DNA of 64,000 nt from Thalassospira profundimaris. Lineage in GTDB: Bacteria > Pseudomonadota > Alphaproteobacteria > Rhodospirillales > Thalassospiraceae. Below are positions 9,252 through 17,407 of the stretch, piece by piece. The stretch covers positions 1-64,000 of the forward strand of contig NZ_JPWF01000008.1 in assembly GCF_003326675.1 (NCBI RefSeq). The letters run 5' to 3'. The number at the start of each line of letters is the position of its first letter. Positions within the stretch are counted from its first letter, which is position 1. Below the pieces are notes generated by a model that had not been told where the DNA came from, ran no database searches, and worked only from the letters and a program-made list of their open reading frames with translations. A program made the position numbers and the translations under genes.

Positions 9252-10391
9252 TTATTTGGAAAGCAAAAGCTGTCCTTCGCGACCCGGCAACGGTTCTGCA
9301 CCTGCCACAGAACACAGATAACCACCCGGCACCACAAGACGGGTGCCCAGACGCGAATAAAGAACACCATCAGTTCGACTGGAGAACGGCGTCTTTTCAC
9401 CTGTCTCACAATCAAGAACATAGCCAAGTTCTTGGCCAGCCTTGACCATGGCACCAGCTTCAACCCCGAACACAACCATCCCGCCATGAAGCGCGGAAAC
9501 GCGGTCAACACCCGAAAGCGGGGTTGCATCGCATTTTGCTTCGGGAAGCGGGCCGGGATCGCCGGCAATCATTCCACGACGCTGTAGGAATTTGAACATA
9601 TTCAAGGCATCAGGAATGGCGAAGGTGTCATAAACGTCACGGTCACCGCGCAGCTCAATGGTGGTTGCAAGCGTTGCCATCGGGATCGGGAACTTGTCGC
9701 CATATGTCCGGCGCAGTTCGACCCATGGGCGGCTAAACGCTTCATCAAACGGGTTGTCGCCGCTGATTTCGGCAATCAGGGAACACTCCGAACCGATTTG
9801 CGCGGAAAGGTCGGCTGCATCGGGCCAGTTATGGTCACTGATGTAAAGATGCATCGGAGCTTCCCAGTCGCAATGCAGATCAAGAACATAGTCTGCATCA
9901 ATGGCCAGTTCCGCCAGTGTAAGGCGCAAGTCCTGCAAATCGGTCAGCGGACTGATATCCTTGCGATGCTGTACAATCAGACGGCGCAACTCGGCCCGGA
10001 TCAGTTTGACGTTTTCATCGGCATCCTGACCCAATTTTCCATCGACGGCGGCGATTAACGCCGCGCTCAGATCCGGGTAATAACGATTGAAGTTCTGGCC
10101 ACTGCGCAGTTCAAACCGGCCAAGCGGCTTCATATCAACATATTGGGTGAAGCCAATCGGGTTAGCGAACGGAACGACAACAATCTCGCCGGTAATTTCG
10201 CCCTTTGCGTCAGCTTCTTTCAGAAGCGTTTCCAGATGATGCAGCGTCAGGACACCGGGCAGTTCATCGGCATGTAAAGCCGCCTGGAAATAGGCCTTTG
10301 GCCCGTTGCCCGGTTTGCCATATCGGCGAACTGTCAGGGCGCGGGACGTTCCCATTTGCGGGCGCACGAGTGCAATGCGTTCTTCTTGCAT
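9252..10391 (-). CDS. Succinylglutamate desuccinylase/aspartoacylase-family protein (AotO-like)
   Basis: Zinc-dependent deacylase/carboxypeptidase-fold protein of 379 residues. The metal-binding HxxE motif is seen as ALHADELPG, with a later NFNRYYPD and a VLDLHCDWEAP segment carrying the third His ligand; the C-terminal part (from MVVFGVEAGAMVKAGQELG) forms a lipoyl/biotinyl-like beta-barrel. In Pseudomonas the arginine/ornithine importer operon aotJQMOP contains a similar gene, aotO. Here too it is the last gene of the ABC operon, 80 bp after the second permease. Start at 10391 follows AGGAAA. The true substrate is not known. Confidence 0.8.
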   Translation of the reverse strand: MQEERIALVRPQMGTSRALTVRRYGKPGNGPKAYFQAALHADELPGVLTLHHLETLLKEADAKGEITGEIVVVPFANPIGFTQYVDMKPLGRFELRSGQNFNRYYPDLSAALIAAVDGKLGQDADENVKLIRAELRRLIVQHRKDISPLTDLQDLRLTLAELAIDADYVLDLHCDWEAPMHLYISDHNWPDAADLSAQIGSECSLIAEISGDNPFDEAFSRPWVELRRTYGDKFPIPMATLATTIELRGDRDVYDTFAIPDALNMFKFLQRRGMIAGDPGPLPEAKCDATPLSGVDRVSALHGGMVVFGVEAGAMVKAGQELGYVLDCETGEKTPFSSRTDGVLYSRLGTRLVVPGGYLCSVAGAEPLPGREGQLLLSK

Positions 10392-10471
10392 TTTGATTTC
10401 CTGGAATATGGTGGCGTGGGGCAAAACAGCCCGGTGAAATTATGATCATCCGGGCTGTATATGGGTATTCT

Positions 10472-11215
10472 TCAGATAGAAGCTGTTTTGGGCCCGACCG
10501 GTTGCTTGTCTTTGCGACGTTCATTGCGGCGCAAATAGCGTTCAACACCCTTAAAGCCGAATGTCAGCACATAAACAATGATCAGATAGACCACACCGGC
10601 CGAAATAAACGCCTCATAGGGAAGGGCGGTTCGTGCCACGATCTTTCGTGCTGCACCGGTCAATTCCATCATGGTTACAGTCGATGCCAGCGACGTTGCC
10701 TTAAGCGTAAAGACCACGTCGTTGGTGTAGGCAGGCCAGATCATCTGCCACATGCGCGGGAAAATGATACGGCGATAGGTCGTCCAGGGTGTCATCCCGC
10801 ACGCGCGTGCGGCTTCCAGCTCGCCACTTGGCACGTTTTGAATGCCACCGCGCATAATTTCCGCGACATAAGCCGATGTGTTCAGAACAAAGGTCAGCAG
10901 GCAGTACCAGTAGGGATTGCGCAGATACGTCCAGCTCCAGTGATCTTGAATGCCATCGATGTTGGAAATTAACTGCCCGACGCCATAATACATCATGAAC
11001 AATTGCCCGATCAGTGGCGTTCCACGAAATACATAGATAAAGGCAAAGGGCAGGGCCTGGACCCAGACCTTTTTGGAAACACGCGCCACCGCCAGCGGAA
11101 TGGCAAGGAGCGTTCCAAAGGTAACTGAGATCACCAACAGCTCCATCGTCAGCAAAAAGCCGCGCCAAAGCCAGGTATCGTATTTGCCAAGAACGTAAAT
11201 CAGATCTTCAAACAT
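10472..11215 (-). CDS. Polar amino-acid ABC transporter permease (HisM/AotM type)
   Basis: Inner-membrane permease of 247 residues with five predicted hydrophobic segments. It has the EAA loop typical of the HisMQ family, here ELEAARACGMTPWTTYRRI, which docks on the ATPase. It follows the paired permease with only 3 bp between stop and start, so they should be made as a heterodimer. The family imports arginine, ornithine, lysine, histidine or opines; substrate cannot be set from sequence alone. Confidence 0.9.
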   Translation of the reverse strand: MFEDLIYVLGKYDTWLWRGFLLTMELLVISVTFGTLLAIPLAVARVSKKVWVQALPFAFIYVFRGTPLIGQLFMMYYGVGQLISNIDGIQDHWSWTYLRNPYWYCLLTFVLNTSAYVAEIMRGGIQNVPSGELEAARACGMTPWTTYRRIIFPRMWQMIWPAYTNDVVFTLKATSLASTVTMMELTGAARKIVARTALPYEAFISAGVVYLIIVYVLTFGFKGVERYLRRNERRKDKQPVGPKTASI

Positions 11216-11218
11216 ACC

Positions 11219-11911
11219 CTATGCCCTCGCGATACCGCGGGCAGCCCGCTTTTCAAGATAGTTGAAGGCAACAAGCGAAACCGTTGTAAATGAAAGAAAC
11301 ATCAGCATCGCAACAAGGTAAAACGTAAAGGGTGCCTTGTCGGTTCCAGCACCAATCGCCGCCTTGCGCATAATCTCTTCAACACCGACAACCGAAATAA
11401 GGGCGGTATCCTTGATCAGCACCTGAAACAGGTTATTCAAGCCGGGAAGGGCGAAACGCCACAGTTGCGGCAGTTTGATGCGCAGGAAAATCTGTTTAGG
11501 TGTCATACCGCATGCGGTCGCAGCCTCAATCTGTCCGACCGGAATGGACTGCATGGCCGCACGAAACACTTCGGAGGCGAATGCTCCCTGAACAAGTGCA
11601 AGCGCAGCAACACCAGACCAGAAAGCCGGAATATCAACACGCGTTTCTTCGCCTGAAATCATTTCGGCGATGTTCTGGACGGCGATCGTGCCGCCGAAAT
11701 AAATCAATAAAATAACAAGAAGCTCGGGAATGCCGCGAATAAGGACCGTATAGCTTTCCCCGATAATACGAAGAGAACGATAACGCGACAGTTTCGCAGA
11801 TGCGCCCAGCAAACCGATAATGATCATGAAAGGCAGAACGGTAAGGCAAAGCTGAACTGTAACCAGTCCCCCTTCAAGCATCTGCCAACCGCGGCCGTAT
11901 AAATCGAGCAT
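11219..11911 (-). CDS. Polar amino-acid ABC transporter permease (HisQ/AotQ type)
   Basis: Inner-membrane permease of 230 residues; partner of the downstream permease. EAA loop QIEAATACGMTPKQIFLRI is clear, and there are about five transmembrane segments. The ATG at 11911 (MLDLYGRGW) has a GGAGAAACC ribosome site; the longer frame to 11977 adds a basic, unlikely leader that crosses the end of the intergenic hairpin region. Confidence 0.9.
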   Translation of the reverse strand: MLDLYGRGWQMLEGGLVTVQLCLTVLPFMIIIGLLGASAKLSRYRSLRIIGESYTVLIRGIPELLVILLIYFGGTIAVQNIAEMISGEETRVDIPAFWSGVAALALVQGAFASEVFRAAMQSIPVGQIEAATACGMTPKQIFLRIKLPQLWRFALPGLNNLFQVLIKDTALISVVGVEEIMRKAAIGAGTDKAPFTFYLVAMLMFLSFTTVSLVAFNYLEKRAARGIARA

Positions 11912-11984
11912 GGTTTCTCCAGCTTTCCTTGATGCCGAATGTGCTCCATTCCCCTTCAATGAAACACGAAACAACAATAAGGGC

Positions 11985-12008
11985 GGGGCGGCAAATGAAT
12001 GCCGCCCC
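11985..12008 (-). terminator. Attenuating hairpin between binding-protein and permease genes
   Basis: GC-rich stem with 9-bp arms (11985-11993 and 12000-12008) just after the binding-protein stop, followed on the minus strand by a T-rich stretch. Such intercistronic stems commonly keep binding-protein mRNA in excess over permease mRNA. Confidence 0.65.
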
Positions 12009-12023
12009 GGAACAGTGTGCAGA

Positions 12024-12821
12024 TCAATTCGGGTGCAGGTTGATCGCTGGGAAATACTTTTTGTTCAGTTCAGCATAGGAACCGTTTGCAAGCATTTCAT
12101 CCATCGCCTTGTTCAGGATTTCTTTCAGATCCTGGTCTTCCTGACGGATGCCGATACCAGCGCCGTCACCGAACCATTCGCGCGGTGCGAACTGGTTGGA
12201 AACAAAGCCGTAACCTTTGCCTGCGTCGGATTTCAGCCAGTCTTCCAGCGTACCGGAATCAGCAAGGGTTGCGTCAACGCGACCTGCGGTCAGGTCAAGC
12301 AAAGCTTCGTCTTGGCTGCCATACATACGAATTTCGATGCTCGGGAAGTTGTCTTCCAGGAAGTTTGCATGGGTGGTCGAGCGCTGTACGCCGATAACCA
12401 GACCATCAAGCGCGTCTTCCATGACTTCGCCGTCTTTGTAGGCTTCGATCTTCATACCGTCTTTGCCAACGAAGACAGCAGGGGTGCTGCTGTAATAATT
12501 GGTGAAGTCGATGGAACGTTTGCGTTCTTCGGTGATCGACATCTGTGCGATGATCGCATCATATTTCTTGGCCAGAAGACCCGGGATCATGCCATCCCAG
12601 TCCTGGGCAACGATTTCACATTCGATTTTCGCGGTTTCGCAAAGCTTGTTCGCGAAATCAACGTCAAAACCAATGAGTTTGCCATTCTCGTCAACCATGT
12701 TGAACGGAGGGTAGGCACCCTCGGTTGCGACAACAACCTTCTCCCACGCCGCATTTGCTGCCGATGCGCTAAGAGCAATTGCAATAGCGGTAGCCGAAGC
12801 AACCTTGATCCAGTTTTTCAT
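12024..12821 (-). CDS. Periplasmic polar amino-acid binding protein
   Basis: Solute-binding protein (SBP_bac_3 family) of 265 residues. It has a Sec signal peptide (basic MKNWIK, hydrophobic core, cleavage near ANAA at about residue 24), then EGAYPPFNMVDENGKLIGFD, the family signature, with downstream FTNYYSSTPAVFVGK. The R in IGVQRSTTHA probably binds the ligand carboxylate. It is second in an operon that starts with the ATPase, and is separated from the permeases by a stem-loop. Confidence 0.92.
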   Translation of the reverse strand: MKNWIKVASATAIAIALSASAANAAWEKVVVATEGAYPPFNMVDENGKLIGFDVDFANKLCETAKIECEIVAQDWDGMIPGLLAKKYDAIIAQMSITEERKRSIDFTNYYSSTPAVFVGKDGMKIEAYKDGEVMEDALDGLVIGVQRSTTHANFLEDNFPSIEIRMYGSQDEALLDLTAGRVDATLADSGTLEDWLKSDAGKGYGFVSNQFAPREWFGDGAGIGIRQEDQDLKEILNKAMDEMLANGSYAELNKKYFPAINLHPN

Positions 12822-12908
12822 TCAAATTCTCCCTTGTAAATTGGAATGGCGTACAATCCCTTGCACCCATTCACGCGACTGCCGCCTCTTCTGCGACAGT
12901 CTGCCAAA

Positions 12909-13682
12909 TCAGAAATCACGCTGAAGGAATTGCTTCATGCGTTCCGATTTGGGATTCTCAAACACATCAGTCGGATTGCCAAATTCCTCAACCCGACCCT
13001 GGTGCAAATACATCACGTGGCTGGAAACCCCTTTTGCAAACCCCATTTCATGGGTCACAACCAGCATCGTGCGGCCTTCTTCGGCCAAATCCGTCATGAC
13101 TTTCAGCACTTCCCCGACCAGTTCCGGGTCAAGGGCCGATGTCGGCTCGTCAAACAGAAGAACTTCCGGCTCAATCGCCAATGCGCGTGCAATCGCAGCG
13201 CGCTGTTGCTGACCACCGGAAACATGTCCCGGATAATAGTCGCGCCGCTCATACATCCCGACCTTCTGCAAAAGGGCATCGGCACGTTCGATGGCTTCCT
13301 TTTTCGGAACGCCAAGAACGTGAACCGGTGCTTCGATCACATTTTCAAGAATGGTCAGGTGGCTCCACAGGTTGAAGCTTTGAAACACCATCGCAAGCTT
13401 GGTACGGATACGTTGGAGTTGCCTTTTGTCTGCAGCTTCCTGCGAACCGTCCTTCAATGTCTTCATGCGAATAAGTTCGCCGTGGACATGGACTTTGCCC
13501 GCATTCGGGGTTTCAAGCAGATTGATGCACCGCAGGAACGTACTTTTGCCCGAACCAGAGGAACCGACAATCGAAATCACGTCCCCGGTATGCGCCGTCA
13601 GGTCAATTCCTTTAAGGACTTCGTGATCCCCAAAGTTTTTGATCATCCCTTCGACCTGTAGGGCGGGTATGTTTTTGCTCAT
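12909..13682 (-). CDS. Polar amino-acid ABC transporter ATP-binding protein
   Basis: Cytoplasmic ATPase of 257 residues of the HisP/AotP/GlnQ group. Walker [11 protein letters not shown]-loop [14 protein letters not shown] signature [15 protein letters not shown], Walker [12 protein letters not shown] and switch His in VVTHEMGFA are all intact. First gene of the five-gene operon (ATPase, binding protein, two permeases, AotO-like). Gene order differs from Pseudomonas aot, where the ATPase is last. Confidence 0.95.
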   Translation of the reverse strand: MSKNIPALQVEGMIKNFGDHEVLKGIDLTAHTGDVISIVGSSGSGKSTFLRCINLLETPNAGKVHVHGELIRMKTLKDGSQEAADKRQLQRIRTKLAMVFQSFNLWSHLTILENVIEAPVHVLGVPKKEAIERADALLQKVGMYERRDYYPGHVSGGQQQRAAIARALAIEPEVLLFDEPTSALDPELVGEVLKVMTDLAEEGRTMLVVTHEMGFAKGVSSHVMYLHQGRVEEFGNPTDVFENPKSERMKQFLQRDF

Positions 13683-14063
13683 AGCGCCTGAAAAGCTTCC
13701 CTGTTGAGAGTCTGAATTTTGTTTGTCTTAGCATCCTTGCCCGGATGCTCCCCCACAAGACACGCCTTTGATGCGCCTCTCATGGCACCAATAATTGCCT
13801 ATGGCCGCTGCGTATTTCCACTGATTTTTTGCATTTTTATGAATAAACCATAAGTTTCAAATGGTTATCGATATCACCTCGCAATCGTGACGCAAAAATA
13901 TGCCAAGTCTACGTACTGTCACGCAATTAAACGCCAAGCGATTTTTGGAAAAACGACGACATCGACAGACTCTTGTGCAAAAACCACGCAGCAAACCATC
14001 ATTGCACCGATAAGGTGCAATGATGGTTATGAAAACAAGGGCAGGGGTGAAAATGGTGTATTT
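13683..14063. other. Intergenic region with ABC operon promoter and an inverted repeat
   Basis: This 381-bp gap lies upstream of the ABC operon and downstream of a chemoreceptor gene, both on the minus strand. It holds a perfect 15-bp inverted repeat (13994-14008 and 14014-14028, 5-base loop), probably the chemoreceptor's terminator although its T run is delayed. An AT-rich stretch near 13830-13865 may hold the ABC promoter. I see no gene in it. Confidence 0.6.
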
Positions 14064-16010
14064 TCAGTCGTTCTCGCGGACCGACTTCAGGAAGCCCAGA
14101 ACCTCTTCACGCAGTTGCTGGGCAAGTTGACGCATTTCACGTGATGACACCAAAAGAGAATTGGCTTCTTCACTAACCATATTCGATGCATCCGAAACGG
14201 CCGAAACGTTCTGCGATACATCCTGTGTACCGGACGCAGCACGCTGAACACTGTCGGCGATTTCACGTGTCGCTGCACCTTGTTGCTCGACCGCCGCTGC
14301 AATGGCATTGCAGAACTCGTTGATCCGTTCGATGGTACTCGAAATGGATCCGATTTCTGAAACGGACCTGTTGGAAGACCCCTGAATACCATCAATCTGC
14401 GTCTGAATATCGCCAGTGGCCTTGTCAGTCTGGTTGGCCAATGATTTGACTTCGCCAGCAACCACAGCAAATCCTTTACCGGCATCGCCGGCACGCGCGG
14501 CCTCAATGGTGGCATTAAGAGCCAGAAGATTTGTTTGTCCGGCAATGTCCTGAATAAGCCCGACCACTTGTCCGATCCGTTCTGCTGCCGCGGCCAGCTC
14601 GGTCACAGTCGCCGTTGTGCTGTTGATACCATTGACCGCTTCTGTCGCCACATCAATGGACTGGGTAACCTGGGCACCGATTTCCCGAATGGCCGCCGAC
14701 AGTTCCTCGGTCGCGGATGCCACGGCCTGAACGTTTTCAGTTGTGATGTTCGCGGCATTTGAAACGGCGGCCGCCCGGGCAGTTGATTCCTCGGCATTGG
14801 CCGAAAGCTGGGTTGCGACCGATTGGGTTCGTTCTGCCGCGTCTGCGACTGTTTCAACAATCGAAAGGACGCTCCTTTCAAAATTGTCCGCCATCTTATC
14901 CAGCGTTCTTTTGCGTTCTTGGGCTGCACGCTGGGTTGCCTGTTCGTTTTCGCGCGCCAACCGGTCAACTTCGGCTGCGTTATTCTTAAAGACAAGAACC
15001 GCGGCTGCCATTGCACCGATTTCGTCCTTAAGTTCGGTGCCCGGTACTTCAATGTCTTTGTCCCCGCGGGCCAGCCGGGTCATTACGGACGTCATGCCAA
15101 GAACCGGACGCGAAACCCAACTGCGGACCAGAATGCCCATCAACCCCATGATCGCAAGCACAGCAATGATCGCAGTTATGACTGCTGTAAAACGAAACTC
15201 TGTCAAAGACGCATATGCCGCATCGCGATCAATCGCGAAGCCAAGATACCAGTTAACCGAAGGCAATCCATTAACCTTGAAGAAGGTGAAAAGCATGTCC
15301 CCCTGATCATCCACGATGCTTTGCATGCCTTCTGCCACCGTCGGAGTATTTTCCGGGAAGACTTCTGAAATTGGCTTTAAGGTAAATCCGGCATCAGGAT
15401 GAATAAGGACGGTTCCCTGATCATTAACCAGAAAACCGTAACCAATCCCGCCAAGATCAATACTGCGGACCAGATCGCCAAGGATGGTGATGTTTATGTC
15501 ACCGCCAACAACACCAAGCAGTTTCGATCCGTCAAAAACCGGGGTTGTTGCCGTCACAATTAACTGGCCGGTTGAGGCATCTGTGTAGGGTTCGGTAAGG
15601 GTACTATCACCAATCGCAACAGCATCTCCGTACCAAGGACGCTTGCGCGGATCATAGTCCGGCGGCAGGTCATCTGGCGGATACATGGTCATCACGCCGT
15701 CCGCACTTCCGAAATAGGAATAAATGAACGATTCAACCAGCGCCTGACCACTGGCAATCTTGCTGACAGCAGCAGGGGAGCTGTCTCGCGCAATGTTGTT
15801 TGCAAGGCTTTCGACCAATAACCTTCTGCCATCAAGCCAGTTTGAAATCCCGGCAGTCGCCAAAGACCCGCTTTCGCTAAGCTTTGATTGCAAAGCGCTC
15901 TGGATGGATGTTCGCTGTTGATAATCAAAATACAGGATAAAGGCGGCAAATGTCGCGACAACGATCATTGCTGCCGCAAGAAGAATCCTACTGCCGATAT
16001 TCAAAGACAT
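14064..16010 (-). CDS. Methyl-accepting chemotaxis protein with dCache sensor
   Basis: Membrane chemoreceptor of 648 residues. Order: N-terminal TM helix (about 10-30), periplasmic double Cache domain with the [11 protein letters not shown] ligand-pocket motif, second TM (about 280-305), HAMP ending near [10 protein letters not shown], then signalling domain with the conserved hairpin tip [20 protein letters not shown]. No CheR-docking pentapeptide at the C terminus. The ATG at 16010 (MSLNIGSR) fits the TM start; the frame extends 25 codons further without membrane character. It is divergent from a TAXI-TRAP operon, so it may sense the same nutrient. Confidence 0.93.
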   Translation of the reverse strand: MSLNIGSRILLAAAMIVVATFAAFILYFDYQQRTSIQSALQSKLSESGSLATAGISNWLDGRRLLVESLANNIARDSSPAAVSKIASGQALVESFIYSYFGSADGVMTMYPPDDLPPDYDPRKRPWYGDAVAIGDSTLTEPYTDASTGQLIVTATTPVFDGSKLLGVVGGDINITILGDLVRSIDLGGIGYGFLVNDQGTVLIHPDAGFTLKPISEVFPENTPTVAEGMQSIVDDQGDMLFTFFKVNGLPSVNWYLGFAIDRDAAYASLTEFRFTAVITAIIAVLAIMGLMGILVRSWVSRPVLGMTSVMTRLARGDKDIEVPGTELKDEIGAMAAAVLVFKNNAAEVDRLARENEQATQRAAQERKRTLDKMADNFERSVLSIVETVADAAERTQSVATQLSANAEESTARAAAVSNAANITTENVQAVASATEELSAAIREIGAQVTQSIDVATEAVNGINSTTATVTELAAAAERIGQVVGLIQDIAGQTNLLALNATIEAARAGDAGKGFAVVAGEVKSLANQTDKATGDIQTQIDGIQGSSNRSVSEIGSISSTIERINEFCNAIAAAVEQQGAATREIADSVQRAASGTQDVSQNVSAVSDASNMVSEEANSLLVSSREMRQLAQQLREEVLGFLKSVREND

Positions 16011-16319
16011 TGCGCCGCACTCCGAATAAGGAAAACCTTTTATGACGTTGTAACGTTCCCGTGCGATTACAAGCGCTTGAAGCAAGTGTTCGTGCGTTAC
16101 ATCAATAAAAAATGATTTAGAGGTGCACTGCAGCCTTCACCGCAAGGTTCGACCAAAGTCGCATATGACGTGAGACCAACATCACTTTCCAAATCCCTTG
16201 TTTTAGTGATTGATTATGGAACGCGTTGTCTTCAACCTTTAGCTTCCCCATATGTGGAACTGTCTTGGAGCGCCTTGGGGGCAACGTCAGATAAACACCG
16301 ATTAAAACGGAGGAAATAG
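16011..16319. other. Divergent promoter region, chemoreceptor / TAXI-TRAP
   Basis: 309-bp region between oppositely oriented genes. It must hold both promoters and, before 16320, a strong ribosome site (CGGAGGAAATAG). I could not identify a convincing operator or a further gene. Confidence 0.5.
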
Positions 16320-17294
16320 ATGAAGCGCGCATTTATTGCAGGGATGGCGGTCGCGTTTGCGTTTGGGAGTACCGCAGCCGTGGCACAGGACCGCACCGGC
16401 TGGCCGGAAAGCTTTACTGTCGGAACGGCATCACAGGGTGGTACGTTCTTTGCCTATGGTTCAGGCTGGGCAAACCTTGTTGCTGAAGAACTTGGCATTT
16501 CCGGTGGCGGCGAAGTTACCGGTGGCCCGATGCAGAACATGGCACTGGTTCATACCGGCGAAGCAGCATTTGGCATGACCACCATGGGACCGGCAGCGGA
16601 ATCGCTTGCTGGTACCAACCCGATTGCCCCGGGCGTTCAGATGACCAACGCCTGTGCAATGTTCCCGATGTATCAGACGCCGTTCTCTATCACGGCTTTG
16701 TCTTCGTCGGGCATCTCATCGGTTGCCGATATCCCGGAAGGTGCGAAAATCGGTTTTGGTCCGGCTGGTTCAACCTCCGACACCTATTTCCCGCGGATGC
16801 TGGAAGAACTTGGTGTCAAGTTTGAACGCCGCAACGGTGGCTGGGCCGACCTTGGTGGTCAGCTTCAGGACGGACTGCTTGACGTTATCGCATTCGCCGC
16901 TGGCGTTCCGGTTCCGGCTGTTAGCCAGCTCGAAGTTCAGACTAAAGTGAACATTATCGAGTTCACCGAAGCAGAACAGAAACAGATCATGGATGCCTTC
17001 CCGGTATCCGAATTCAATATCGCCGCAGACACTTACACGACACTGACGGCACCGGCACGCTCGGTATCGATGTGGAACTTTGCGATTGCCAATTGTGATC
17101 TTCCGGAAAGCTTTGTCTATGCCGCAACTGACGTTGTGATGTCGGATAACGCCCGCATGGTTTCGATCCACCGTGCAGCACGTTCGACCGTTCCGGAAAA
17201 CTGGGACAAGAACAAAGTCATGAAATGGCATCCGGGTGCCGCCAAATGGTTCAATGAACATGGCGCGTCCATTCCGGCTGACATGATCCACTAA
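16320..17294 (+). CDS. TAXI-family TRAP transporter solute-binding protein
   Basis: Periplasmic receptor of 324 residues. Signal peptide MKRAFIAGMAVAFAFGSTAAVAQ with cleavage near residue 22, then the TAXI (DUF-type NMT1_3) pattern: VGTASQGGTFFAYGSGWANL, TGGPMQNMALVHTGEAAFGM and a C-terminal cap ending WFNEHGA. Known TAXI receptors deliver dicarboxylates or amino acids such as glutamate to a fused TRAP permease, which follows here after a hairpin. Ligand not assignable. Confidence 0.92.
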   Translation: MKRAFIAGMAVAFAFGSTAAVAQDRTGWPESFTVGTASQGGTFFAYGSGWANLVAEELGISGGGEVTGGPMQNMALVHTGEAAFGMTTMGPAAESLAGTNPIAPGVQMTNACAMFPMYQTPFSITALSSSGISSVADIPEGAKIGFGPAGSTSDTYFPRMLEELGVKFERRNGGWADLGGQLQDGLLDVIAFAAGVPVPAVSQLEVQTKVNIIEFTEAEQKQIMDAFPVSEFNIAADTYTTLTAPARSVSMWNFAIANCDLPESFVYAATDVVMSDNARMVSIHRAARSTVPENWDKNKVMKWHPGAAKWFNEHGASIPADMIH

Positions 17295-17317
17295 GTCAGT
17301 CACATATGATCTCGCAG

Positions 17318-17345
17318 GGCGGGCCACCAGACAAGGTGGCCCGCC
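17318..17345 (+). terminator. Intercistronic hairpin in the TAXI-TRAP operon
   Basis: Perfect 11-bp stem (17318-17328 with 17335-17345), six-base loop, short T run. It likely attenuates read-through so the receptor is made in excess over the permease. Confidence 0.7.
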
Positions 17346-17407
17346 TTTGCTCAATCGCCGCCAAGAAGCTTGCCAAAAACAATTGCCCAAAGAGTGTGGG
17401 GAAACCA

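Noticed and set aside
13823-13865. Possible ARG box (ATGAATAAACCAT) before the ABC operon
   Set aside because: Only one weakly matching half-site; not enough to call ArgR control.
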